Part shown: one piece after another, positions 16,385 through 23,621 of the stretch
Layout: the number at the start of each line of letters is the position of its first letter
How positions within the stretch are numbered: position 1 is the first letter of the stretch
Assembly: GCF_011398355.1 (NCBI RefSeq)
Contig: NZ_AP021889.1
Location: forward strand, 1,116,001 to 1,180,000
Origin: Thiosulfatimonas sediminis
GTDB taxonomy: Bacteria; Pseudomonadota; Gammaproteobacteria; Thiomicrospirales; Thiomicrospiraceae
Direction of reading: 5' to 3'
DNA length: 64,000 nt
Position numbers and translations under genes: made by a program
The notes under the pieces: generated by a model
What the model was told of the DNA's origin: nothing
Databases searched by the model: none
Seen by the model: only the letters and a program-made list of their open reading frames with translations

Positions 16385-17146
16385 CTAAATTTTGCTGATC
16401 TCGCCAAGGTAAACCGGTGACGAGGTTGGTTGCCCAGTTGGTGAACCGCCTGCCGGTTCGACACTGACTGCAAATTTTTGCACTTTGCCGAGTAAGGCGA
16501 TTTGTTGTTCGTTTAACGGTAAGTTGTATTCGCCGACTTCTGGCATTAAGCCAAGGGATTCGGGTTGATTAAGGCCATCAGCAATAATCCAGAGCTCATA
16601 GGTGCGTCGACTGTCCAATGGCTCCGCTTGTAAAGTTTGTACATGTAGACGTTTATTTTGCGCTTCATAGCGCATTAGCCAACCAGCTTGTTGTTGTGTA
16701 TTAATCAGGACGGTCAGTAATTGTGGCGTCTCATTTTGCACAAATTGCTGTGACTGTTTACTGGTGGTCGGGGCTAAGTTAACGCTAGCAAAAATCGCTA
16801 AACCGATGGTCGAAATGCTCGCAGCAGTCGCCCATGTTTTTAGCCAACGGTTGGATGGGGTAGGGGCTTTAACCGAGCGGAAGTTTTTTCTTAGCTGCGT
16901 AATATTTGATGGCGAGTCTTGTAAGATACGCTGTGAAATATTGACCCACACTTTTAGCGGCGGCTGTTGTTCCGGTGCCGTTAAACTTAAGCGATTCCAA
17001 AGCCCTTCGGTTTTTTGTACTAAGGTGCGTAAGCTTGCATCGCGACTCATCCGCTTTTCAAAATTTTTACGTGCGCGGCTATTCATTAGCCCCATGATAT
17101 AATCATTGGCCAGGCGTTGTTGTAAGTTTTGATCGTCTAATTTCAT
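16385..17146 (-). CDS. Anti-sigma factor, RskA family (membrane-anchored)
   Basis: A 253-aa protein. The N-terminal cytoplasmic part has a zinc-free anti-sigma domain pattern (YIMGLMNSRARKNFEKRM). One membrane helix lies at about residues 103-123 (WATAASISTIGLAIFASV). The periplasmic C-terminal part matches the anti-sigma-K factor RskA domain (RTYELWIIADGLNQPESLG, VEPAGGSPTGQPTSSPVYLG). The start at 17146 overlaps the sigma stop (ATGA), so the two are translationally coupled. The likely role is to hold the ECF sigma factor inactive until an envelope signal releases it. In related systems this pair controls redox or metal-stress genes; the target here is not visible. Confidence 0.87.
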   Translation of the reverse strand: MKLDDQNLQQRLANDYIMGLMNSRARKNFEKRMSRDASLRTLVQKTEGLWNRLSLTAPEQQPPLKVWVNISQRILQDSPSNITQLRKNFRSVKAPTPSNRWLKTWATAASISTIGLAIFASVNLAPTTSKQSQQFVQNETPQLLTVLINTQQQAGWLMRYEAQNKRLHVQTLQAEPLDSRRTYELWIIADGLNQPESLGLMPEVGEYNLPLNEQQIALLGKVQKFAVSVEPAGGSPTGQPTSSPVYLGEISKI

Positions 17147-17703
17147 TGCTGCATACACTCCCTGACACTTTCCATGCCACGCCGGATCCAGGATTTTATG
17201 GTGCCAAGCGGTCGTTTCAATCTGTCTACCATCTCGCTATGTGAATAGCCATAGTAATAGGACATTAGCACCGAGTTGCGTTGGTTAATATCAAGCCCTT
17301 GCAAGCACTCTTGTAGTAACTGCAACTGCTGGTCTTCATCGGCATTATGGTCATATAACAATTGTTCATCGCCTTGCTGCAAAATATCTTGTTCGGTTGC
17401 CATGGCATCACTGCGATTTTGCTGTGACTTTTCACGACGGATAATGTCCAGTGCGCGGTAGCGAACAATGGTCGCCATCCATGCAAAAGCACTGCCTTTT
17501 TCTGGATCGTATTCGGCTGCTTTGTACCATATATGCACAAAGGCCTCTTGTAAGGCTTCATCGGCCAAGTCACTGTTTTGCAGTAAGCGTCTCGCTGCGC
17601 CGTAAAGTCTTGGCGATGCGCTTCGGTAGAGCTTTGCAAATGCGGTCTGTTTTTGCTTGCCGCATTCAATCAGTAGAGTTTGTATTTCGATTTCGTTAAG
17701 CAT
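17143..17703 (-). CDS. ECF-type RNA polymerase sigma factor (SigK-like)
   Basis: A 186-aa sigma-70 family protein. Region 2 runs from about residue 20 (FAKLYRSASPRLYGAARRLL to AFAWMATIVRYRALDIIRR). Region 4 is at the C-terminus (LQGLDINQRNSVLMSYYYGY, HSEMVDRLKRPLGTIKSWIR). The start at 17703 has AGAGG 5 bp upstream. A further ATG at 17787 lacks such a site and would add 28 unconserved residues. The coupled anti-sigma gene follows directly. Autoregulation is usual for such pairs; no promoter could be defined by eye. Confidence 0.9.
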   Translation of the reverse strand: MLNEIEIQTLLIECGKQKQTAFAKLYRSASPRLYGAARRLLQNSDLADEALQEAFVHIWYKAAEYDPEKGSAFAWMATIVRYRALDIIRREKSQQNRSDAMATEQDILQQGDEQLLYDHNADEDQQLQLLQECLQGLDINQRNSVLMSYYYGYSHSEMVDRLKRPLGTIKSWIRRGMESVRECMQQ

Positions 17704-18020
17704 TGCGCCTCTTGCATTTGCATCGCGCCGATTTGGCGTGTAAGTCGTTTTGACGGCGTGGTTCTGTCGGTTGAGTGAATCAACCATAAACTTAACAAAA
17801 AACGCACCGTTATCGTTTATCCGAATTGACTAAAACATCGGATACTTTTAAGGACTCTAAGCTTAACATTATAAATACGTTTGAGAAGTAGATTTGGATG
17901 TCATGACGATTACGTATTATTTAGAGGATGGCGTAGCTGTAAATGAAAAGGCGCGGGAATGAAAAGTTGCCGCGCCTAAATTCGTTGGATAATGGCTTAA
18001 ATTAAGCCAGCTACATCAAC
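17704..18020. other. Intergenic region with sigma-operon promoter and KCG-gene terminator
   Basis: Between the ECF sigma start and the KCG-repeat gene, both on the minus strand. A terminator hairpin is at 17946-17980. The remaining AT-rich part should hold the sigma-operon promoter; no convincing box was identified. Confidence 0.45.
17946..17980 (-). terminator. Probable terminator after the KCG-repeat gene
   Basis: GC-only 7-bp stem GGCGCGG / CCGCGCC (17950-17956 and 17970-17976) with a 13-nt loop, followed on the minus strand by TTTTCATTT. Confidence 0.75.
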
Positions 18021-18305
18021 TTATTTTGCAGAACCACATTTCTTCTCAGCACCACACTTGGCTTCAGTACCGCATTTTTTTTCAGCGCCGCATTTCGCTT
18101 CAGTACCACATTTTTTCTCAGCACCGCACTTGGCTTCAGTACCACATTTCTTTTCGCCACCACATTTATTGCCATGTCCGTCAGCAACCAAAAGCGTTTG
18201 TGAACCGTTTAGCATTTGGAATGGGTTCGCATCTGCCATTGCTGTACCAGAAAGCATTAGTGCGCTGGTTGCTAGGGCAATAAATAAAGATTTTAATTTC
18301 AACAT
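18021..18305 (-). CDS. Secreted KCG-repeat peptide (eight Cys at 6-residue spacing), possible copper-binding RiPP-like precursor
   Basis: A 94-aa protein. The N-terminal signal peptide (about residues 1-25, AMADA cleavage region) is followed by a 20-residue spacer. From residue 46 to the end it is a strict repeat with Cys at 48, 54, 60, 66, 72, 78, 84 and 90, alternating EKKCGT and EAKCGA units. At DNA level this is a 36-bp tandem repeat. The composition resembles the EGKCG-type repeats of HvfA-like and bufferin precursors, in which Cys is modified by DUF692 (MNIO) enzymes and binds copper. No DUF692 or DUF2063 gene is in this window, so modification is conjecture; an unmodified metallothionein-like metal buffer is equally possible. 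The ATG has GGAG 7 bp upstream. It lies two genes from the ECF sigma factor on the same strand. Confidence 0.75.
   Translation of the reverse strand: MLKLKSLFIALATSALMLSGTAMADANPFQMLNGSQTLLVADGHGNKCGGEKKCGTEAKCGAEKKCGTEAKCGAEKKCGTEAKCGAEKKCGSAK
18030..18170. repeat. 36-bp tandem repeat inside the KCG gene
   Basis: About 3.5 imperfect 36-bp units, each coding for twelve residues (EKKCGTEAKCGA). Synonymous differences between units show it is not a very recent duplication. Confidence 0.85.
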
Positions 18306-18394
18306 AATTTTCTCCAGAAATTTTGAGGATAAGCCGATAAGTTCGGTTATTCCAAGGCAATACGTTAGCGCAAATTATTTTGGATGCAAAAAAA

Positions 18395-19678
18395 TTATTT
18401 GAATGCAATATATTTTGGTAGAACGCGTTCCGTGAGCTGAAAGTTAATTGGTGTTATCGCTGGCAAGCCATTGACAAAAGGCGAACTACGTTCACCTTGC
18501 ACCAAGGGTAAAAGGTAGTCGATACCTGCTTGGCTGATGTCCATACCGTTGCAACAGATAAATTCGTCTGGGACGCGTAATTCTAAATTGGCGACCTCTT
18601 GTAAATTAACTGTCTGGAAATCCCAAGCAAAAGGGGTATCAGATGTTTTGATAACCACTGGCAAAGTGCCATGTTCACCGCGTAGTGCGGCCATGACAGA
18701 CGCTTTACCTGCGCCATAAGCCATCTCCCAATCCGTCTGCGAGACGCAGTGGCTGGCTGAGCGTTGCAAATAATCGGGGATGGCGCAGTGGGTTTTGCAG
18801 TTGAGGTGGTCAGCGGCTATTTTAGCGATGATTTCGCCAACCCCCCCCAGTTGGGTGTAATCTTGTTCTACTGTATGTTCAATTGCAGTGATATTGAGAT
18901 AATCGCCGTTTTCATTTTGCAAACCTTCAGATACCATACAAACGCAGTAACCATACTGTTCAACTAAGTCGCTCAGGCGTTGCAAAAAAGCATCTCGATT
19001 AAAAGGCGTTTCTGCTGGTAAAAGCAGTAAAGGAGCGTCTGGCACAATTTGTTTAACCAGTCCTGCGGCCAAACTTAGCCAGCCAGCATTTCGTCCCATT
19101 GCTTCCATAACAAAAAATTTAGTTGAGGTTTCGTGCATCGAGCGAATATCGATGGTCGCTTCGATAAAACTGGTCGCCAAATATTTTACTGCACTGCCAA
19201 ATCCAGGGCTGCAATGTGACAAGGCGATGTCGTTATCAATGGTTTTGGCGACGCCAACACAGATAACTTGGTGGCCACGAGCACGACAATAATCGGAAAC
19301 TTTTTGCGCAGTCACCATTGAGCCGTTACCGCCGTTATAAAAAAAATAGCCGATTTGATAGGCTTTAAACACGGCTAGCACTCGTTCGTACTGCGCAGGA
19401 TTATGTTCCAGAGGATCCAAGTCGAAACGGCACGCCTTGAAGGCGGCACCAGGCTGGTATTTTAGTTGTTCGATGAGTGCGTTATCGATTTCGGATAAAT
19501 CGACTAAATCTTCTTCGAGCACTCCTTTTATGCCGTTAATCGCTGCGTAGATTTTTCCAAAGACATGCGAATTTTGCTGAACCGTTTCAATGACGGCCGC
19601 AGCCGATGCGTTAATCACGGCGGTTACGCCACCGGCTTGGGCATATAGCACATTGTTCGCTTGTGCGGCTTGCGACAT
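18395..19678 (-). CDS. 6-phosphofructokinase, probably PPi-dependent
   Basis: A 427-aa enzyme that phosphorylates fructose 6-phosphate (reversibly if PPi is used). Family motifs are QAGGVTAVIN (N-terminus), FFYNGGNGSM, VAKTIDNDI (catalytic TIDND), and FVMEAMGRNAGWL. The Lys in AKTIDND takes the place where ATP enzymes have Gly and points to PPi. The Gly in GGNGS is at the position where many PPi enzymes have Asp, so the donor is not certain. The ATG at 19678 has GGAG 9 bp upstream, better than a TTG at 19693. A run of eight G on the coding strand (18841-18848) falls mid-gene. PPi-dependent enzymes are usual in obligate chemolithoautotrophs, where they work with the Calvin cycle. Confidence 0.88.
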   Translation of the reverse strand: MSQAAQANNVLYAQAGGVTAVINASAAAVIETVQQNSHVFGKIYAAINGIKGVLEEDLVDLSEIDNALIEQLKYQPGAAFKACRFDLDPLEHNPAQYERVLAVFKAYQIGYFFYNGGNGSMVTAQKVSDYCRARGHQVICVGVAKTIDNDIALSHCSPGFGSAVKYLATSFIEATIDIRSMHETSTKFFVMEAMGRNAGWLSLAAGLVKQIVPDAPLLLLPAETPFNRDAFLQRLSDLVEQYGYCVCMVSEGLQNENGDYLNITAIEHTVEQDYTQLGGVGEIIAKIAADHLNCKTHCAIPDYLQRSASHCVSQTDWEMAYGAGKASVMAALRGEHGTLPVVIKTSDTPFAWDFQTVNLQEVANLELRVPDEFICCNGMDISQAGIDYLLPLVQGERSSPFVNGLPAITPINFQLTERVLPKYIAFK

Positions 19679-19801
19679 AAAAAGGAACTCCAAATTAGCA
19701 AAATGTAATATGCCGCTATTCTAAAGGATTATTCAGAAAAACCGCAAAGCTCTTTAAGGAATTTTACCGTTTAAGCAATTGGGTGATTATGTTGAGCCTT
19801 C

Positions 19802-21007
19802 TTAAATTGAATAAAAACTAAGTTTGCCTTGCGTGTATTGCACTGCGCTATTGCCCTTAAGCCAAGCTTGAAGCGGCTGGCCAAGAATGAGTTGGCGCCA
19901 ACCGATTAAGTTAGATTGCAATGGCTGGCGAATGAGTATTAATAAATCGTCTTTATTGGCGAGATGATTGATTTGTAAGTGATACTCACGTGCTTTCTGC
20001 TGACAAATTGCTTGAGCGATTAATAGCAGTGATTCCTCTTCTGGTGTGGGGGCCGTGATTGCAATAGGTAACTGTGGATAAGTATCCATCGGCATGGCAA
20101 AAACTTGGTCGATAAGCGCTATCCAGCAATCACCAAATTCGCGCACGCTGGATGCCTTGATGTTTGGAACTTTATAGAGTGCTTGCACGGTTTGCGGTGG
20201 ACGCTTGGCGATATCGAGAATAACTTCGTCGCTAAGACTCCACTTTTTAGGTAAGTTATTGGCGATTGCATAATTTTCACGCCACTGCGCTAATTGTTGG
20301 ACTATAGCCAATTGTTTTGGTTTTAGGCGATTGAGGCCTTTAAGTTTTAACCACGCATTTTGCGGTTCGGTGCAATAGAGTTCGGCTTGTAGCAAAGATT
20401 CGTTATCTTCCTGCAAGGCGTTTAATTGTGGTAAATGCAGTTTTTCGATACAGACTTGATATAAATCGACAAGGTAATCCACATCGTCCAAAGCATAGTC
20501 AATCTGCTCAAGGCTTAATGGGCGTGCGTGCCAGTTGGTGCGTGTTTGGCTTTTTTCTAGGCGAATGCCTAGCTGCCCTTCAATGACACGAGCAAAACCA
20601 GCCATATCTCCATACCCTAAAAATAGAGCGGCAAATTGGGTGTCAAAGATGTTTTGCAGCATGACATTTTGCAACTGAAAAAGCACTTCGATGTCTTGTC
20701 GTGCAGAATGAAATACCTTGCAAATCGCCGGATTGGCTAGCAAATCAATCAATGGTTGCAGTGGGTTTGTGCTGCCCGCCGTGGGCGCACTTTCTTTAAT
20801 GGCCAAAGGGTCGATCAGATAAAACGCTTTGTCTTCAGTAGCCAGTTGTACCAAGCTGAGTTCTGGAAAATAGGTGTCGACACGGACAAACTCGGTATCA
20901 ATCGCAAACCATTCAACTTCTTGGCAAAGCAAGTCGTGACAGAGTGTTGCCAACTTATGAGGTTGGTCGATGTACTGATAAGTGCGCTGTTTTGAATCGA
21001 TTGGCAT
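19802..21007 (-). CDS. rnd: Ribonuclease D
   Basis: A 401-aa 3'-5' exoribonuclease that trims tRNA precursors. The DEDDy exonuclease domain fills the N-terminal half: Asp and Glu in WFAIDTEFVRV, Asp in FHSARQDIEVL, and the Asp/Tyr set in IDYALDDVDYLVDLY. One HRDC domain follows (LAQWRENYAIANNLPKKWSLSDE...). The start at 21007 (MPIDSKQRT) is the best by homology; no strong ribosome-binding site is seen. Divergent from mpl. Confidence 0.93.
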   Translation of the reverse strand: MPIDSKQRTYQYIDQPHKLATLCHDLLCQEVEWFAIDTEFVRVDTYFPELSLVQLATEDKAFYLIDPLAIKESAPTAGSTNPLQPLIDLLANPAICKVFHSARQDIEVLFQLQNVMLQNIFDTQFAALFLGYGDMAGFARVIEGQLGIRLEKSQTRTNWHARPLSLEQIDYALDDVDYLVDLYQVCIEKLHLPQLNALQEDNESLLQAELYCTEPQNAWLKLKGLNRLKPKQLAIVQQLAQWRENYAIANNLPKKWSLSDEVILDIAKRPPQTVQALYKVPNIKASSVREFGDCWIALIDQVFAMPMDTYPQLPIAITAPTPEEESLLLIAQAICQQKAREYHLQINHLANKDDLLILIRQPLQSNLIGWRQLILGQPLQAWLKGNSAVQYTQGKLSFYSI

Positions 21008-21148
21008 GGCGGTGACTTTGCTTTGGCTACATAAAAGGATAATCGTGAAGTTTAGCCAGATGTGGTCCAAGGAGCAAATTAAAGTGACTAGGCATTGGCA
21101 TTACTTTGCGTACAATAGGGGTTTTTTAAGACGTTAAGGAATCCGTGG

Positions 21149-22510
21149 GTGAAAATTCATATTCTTGGTATTGCGGGCACTTTCATGGGCGGTATAGCAC
21201 AATTAGCCAAAGAAAAGGGCGATTCGGTCACTGGTTCAGATAAGGCGATTTACCCTCCGATGAGCACACAATTAGAGCAAGCTGGGATTGCAGTTGTGCA
21301 GGATGAAGACTGTACTTTTCTTGCCGAAGAACCGGATTGCGTCGTGATTGGGAATGCCAAGAGTCGGGGGCATAAAGCCGTTGAAGCGACCTTAAATGCA
21401 CAACAAAAATATCAGTCGGGACCACAATGGTTGGCGGAAAATATTCTCGCGGATCGTTGGGTGATTGCGGTTGCAGGTACACACGGAAAAACATCGACCA
21501 GTTCAATGGTAGCGTGGATTTTGGAAGATGTTGGGTTGCAACCGGGTTTTTTGATTGGCGGAGTGCCAGAGAATTTTGGCGTTTCAGCGCGCTTAGGTGC
21601 CGCGCCATTTTTTGTGGTCGAAGCGGATGAATACGATACGGCATTTTTTGATAAGCGCTCCAAATTTGTGCATTACCATCCACGTACTTGCGTGTTAAAT
21701 AATCTTGAATTTGACCATGCGGATATTTTTTCTTCAGTACAAGAGATTCAAAAACAGTTTCATCATTTGGTGCGGACGGTCCCGCAGAATGGCTTGTTGG
21801 TGATGCCCGAGGATGATCAAAATTTACAAGAAGTGATCGCAATGGGGGCTTGGACGCCCATTCAGACACAAGGCCAACAGGGTGTTTGGCAGTATCAGTG
21901 TCAAACGCCGGATGCGTCGCAGTTTACCGTCCAGTTTCAGGGTGAAGAGATTGGCCGAGTCACATGGCGAATGAGTGGCCTGCATAATGTTCGTAATGCA
22001 CTCAGTGCGATTGCTGCCGCAGTGCATTGTGGGGTACCGCCAAAATTGGCGGTGGATGCGCTCAACCGTTTTTTGGGGATTCGTCGTCGCATGACGCTCA
22101 TCGGTGAGGTGAGCGGCATTCAAATTTATGATGATTTTGCACATCATCCAACCGCCATTGCCACCACCTTAGCAGGAGCGAAAAATTCAAGCAGTGCTGT
22201 CGGACGATTAATCGCCGTATTTGAGCCACGCTCTAATACCATGCGCATGGGCATTCACGCTAAAACCTTACCTGCAGCATTCCGTGATGCTGACGCAGTA
22301 TTTGCTTTTATTGATCCGCAATGGCAGTGGCAATTACCGATTCAGGCGTTCAGTCAAACAGTTAGCGTTGCGGAGACTTATGATGCTTTATTAGCACAAT
22401 TACTGGCATATTTGCAGCCAAACGACCGAGTGGTGGTGATGAGCAATGGTGCTTTCGGTGCGATTCATCAGCGATTGTTGCACGCATTACAAGAGTCTAT
22501 GCCATCTTGA
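21149..22510 (+). CDS. mpl: UDP-N-acetylmuramate:L-Ala-gamma-D-Glu-meso-DAP ligase
   Basis: A 453-aa Mur-ligase family enzyme that recycles the murein tripeptide onto UDP-MurNAc in the cytosol. The N-terminal Rossmann part starts MKIHILGIAGTFMGG, which is Mpl-like rather than MurC-like. The ATP loop AGTHGKTSTSSM is at about residue 110, the YDTAFFDKRSKF Mpl segment follows, and the C-terminal domain has the FEPRSNTMRMG motif. The start is GTG at 21149 with AAGGA 8 bp upstream. A tiny ORF overlaps its stop. Confidence 0.95.
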   Translation: MKIHILGIAGTFMGGIAQLAKEKGDSVTGSDKAIYPPMSTQLEQAGIAVVQDEDCTFLAEEPDCVVIGNAKSRGHKAVEATLNAQQKYQSGPQWLAENILADRWVIAVAGTHGKTSTSSMVAWILEDVGLQPGFLIGGVPENFGVSARLGAAPFFVVEADEYDTAFFDKRSKFVHYHPRTCVLNNLEFDHADIFSSVQEIQKQFHHLVRTVPQNGLLVMPEDDQNLQEVIAMGAWTPIQTQGQQGVWQYQCQTPDASQFTVQFQGEEIGRVTWRMSGLHNVRNALSAIAAAVHCGVPPKLAVDALNRFLGIRRRMTLIGEVSGIQIYDDFAHHPTAIATTLAGAKNSSSAVGRLIAVFEPRSNTMRMGIHAKTLPAAFRDADAVFAFIDPQWQWQLPIQAFSQTVSVAETYDALLAQLLAYLQPNDRVVVMSNGAFGAIHQRLLHALQESMPS

Positions 22511-22590
22511 GTTTGGCGCTTCTGGAAGTGGGATTCGTGATTATCTTAGCCTTCGGTATTTGGTGGTTGATTCGTCCGCCAAAAGGCTAA
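22507..22590 (+). CDS. Possible 27-aa single-helix membrane peptide overlapping mpl stop
   Basis: The frame opens with TTG inside the mpl stop (TTGA overlap) and reads a hydrophobic helix (VGFVIILAFGIWWLIRP) followed by basic PPKG and TAA. The composition is that of a small membrane protein, and a TTGA overlap would allow coupled translation. There is no separate ribosome-binding site and no known family, so chance remains possible. Confidence 0.35.
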   Translation: MSLALLEVGFVIILAFGIWWLIRPPKG

Positions 22591-22688
22591 TGCGATGGTT
22601 AGAGATACAGAAAAAATTCTGAACTTGCCACGAATGCTCAGCGAGATTGTTGTGTAGCCAAAGCTGTTTAGACGTATTTTGTGCCTCT

Positions 22689-22844
22689 TTAGCAATCGTC
22701 AGAATAGCCACTTCCCATCTCCATAATGCTGTAAATCAAATCTTTCTCAATCGCTTGTAACGTTGTTTCGTCAATTCCGCGTACCGCTAATAAATCCCTT
22801 GCTTTACGGCAAGTATAGTATTGGCAGTGGATGGAAACACGTTC
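22689..22844 (-). pseudogene. ComEA-like helix-hairpin-helix gene, 3' part, split by IS66
   Basis: The C-terminal 51 codons (ERVSIHCQYYTCRKARDLLA, then VRGIDETTLQAIEKDL) with the second helix-hairpin-helix half of a ComEA-type DNA-binding domain. It joins in frame to 25212-25450 when the type A element and one duplication are removed. The piece alone has no start of its own: an ATG at 22877 lies in the IS end. Confidence 0.8.
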
Positions 22845-22927
22845 GTAACCGTCCGGTAAACACCTCTTACCAACCACACTTATCTGTGAATAATTAGGTG
22901 CCCACGTATTTTAAATGGGCACTTATT

Positions 22928-23278
22928 ATGACAGACACACTATCAACGCTTCCCACAGTCAAAAAGATTCGCCGTCGCTACTCACGGGAATTCAAACAGC
23001 AGGTTTTGACCGCTTGCGAGGACCCTAACACCTCGATTGCACAAGTGGCTCGAGACTACGGCATCAATGCCAATCAAATACAGAACTGGAAGCGTCAGCT
23101 TAAAAAACGCCATGCTTCCCAAGCGGCATTTATTCCGCTGGTCTTGAACGATCTGCCGCCGTCATCGCCTCAAACGCTCTTGGTCGAACTGCCTGCACCT
23201 CAAGGCAAGATTGCTGTGCACTGGCCTGTCACAGAATTGGCCAAATTAAGCGCCTTTGTCAAGTCGGTGCAGTCATGA
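22928..23278 (+). CDS. tnpA: IS66 accessory protein TnpA, type A copy A5
   Basis: A 116-aa helix-turn-helix Orf1 protein from MTDTLS. ATGA overlap with tnpB. Confidence 0.9.
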   Translation: MTDTLSTLPTVKKIRRRYSREFKQQVLTACEDPNTSIAQVARDYGINANQIQNWKRQLKKRHASQAAFIPLVLNDLPPSSPQTLLVELPAPQGKIAVHWPVTELAKLSAFVKSVQS

Positions 23279-23604
23279 TTCGCATTGATCATTATTGGCT
23301 GGCGACTGAACCCATGGATATGCGTGCAGGACCCGATACCGCATTAGCTCGTGTCATTGCCGTGTTTGGTGAGGCCAAGCCCCATCATGCGTATCTGTTT
23401 GCCAATAAGCGTGGCAATCGAATGAAGATACTGATCCACGATGGCTTAGGCATCTGGCTGTGTGCTCGACGTTTGAATCAAGGTAAATTCCATTGGGCTG
23501 AGCTGTGGCGCGGCGATTCCGTGACACTCTCACCTGAACAATGTCTGGCTCTGGTGCAAGGCTTGCCTTGGCAACGGCTCGAGACTTCCTTATCACTGAG
23601 TTAG
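23275..23604 (+). CDS. tnpB: IS66 accessory protein TnpB, type A copy A5
   Basis: A 109-aa Orf2-like protein, identical in translation to the A1 copy (801-1130). Confidence 0.92.
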   Translation: MIRIDHYWLATEPMDMRAGPDTALARVIAVFGEAKPHHAYLFANKRGNRMKILIHDGLGIWLCARRLNQGKFHWAELWRGDSVTLSPEQCLALVQGLPWQRLETSLSLS

Positions 23605-23621
23605 TCTTTATAATCCGCGGC

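Noticed and set aside
18030-18170. CRISPR-like array of 36-bp repeats
   Set aside because: The repeats are contiguous without spacers and code in frame for the KCG units.
14901-22845. Composite transposon carrying the sigma-KCG-pfk-mpl segment between type A ends
   Set aside because: The copy at 22845 has its own 8-bp duplication around a single gene, so it inserted independently. The genes between are ordinary chromosomal genes.
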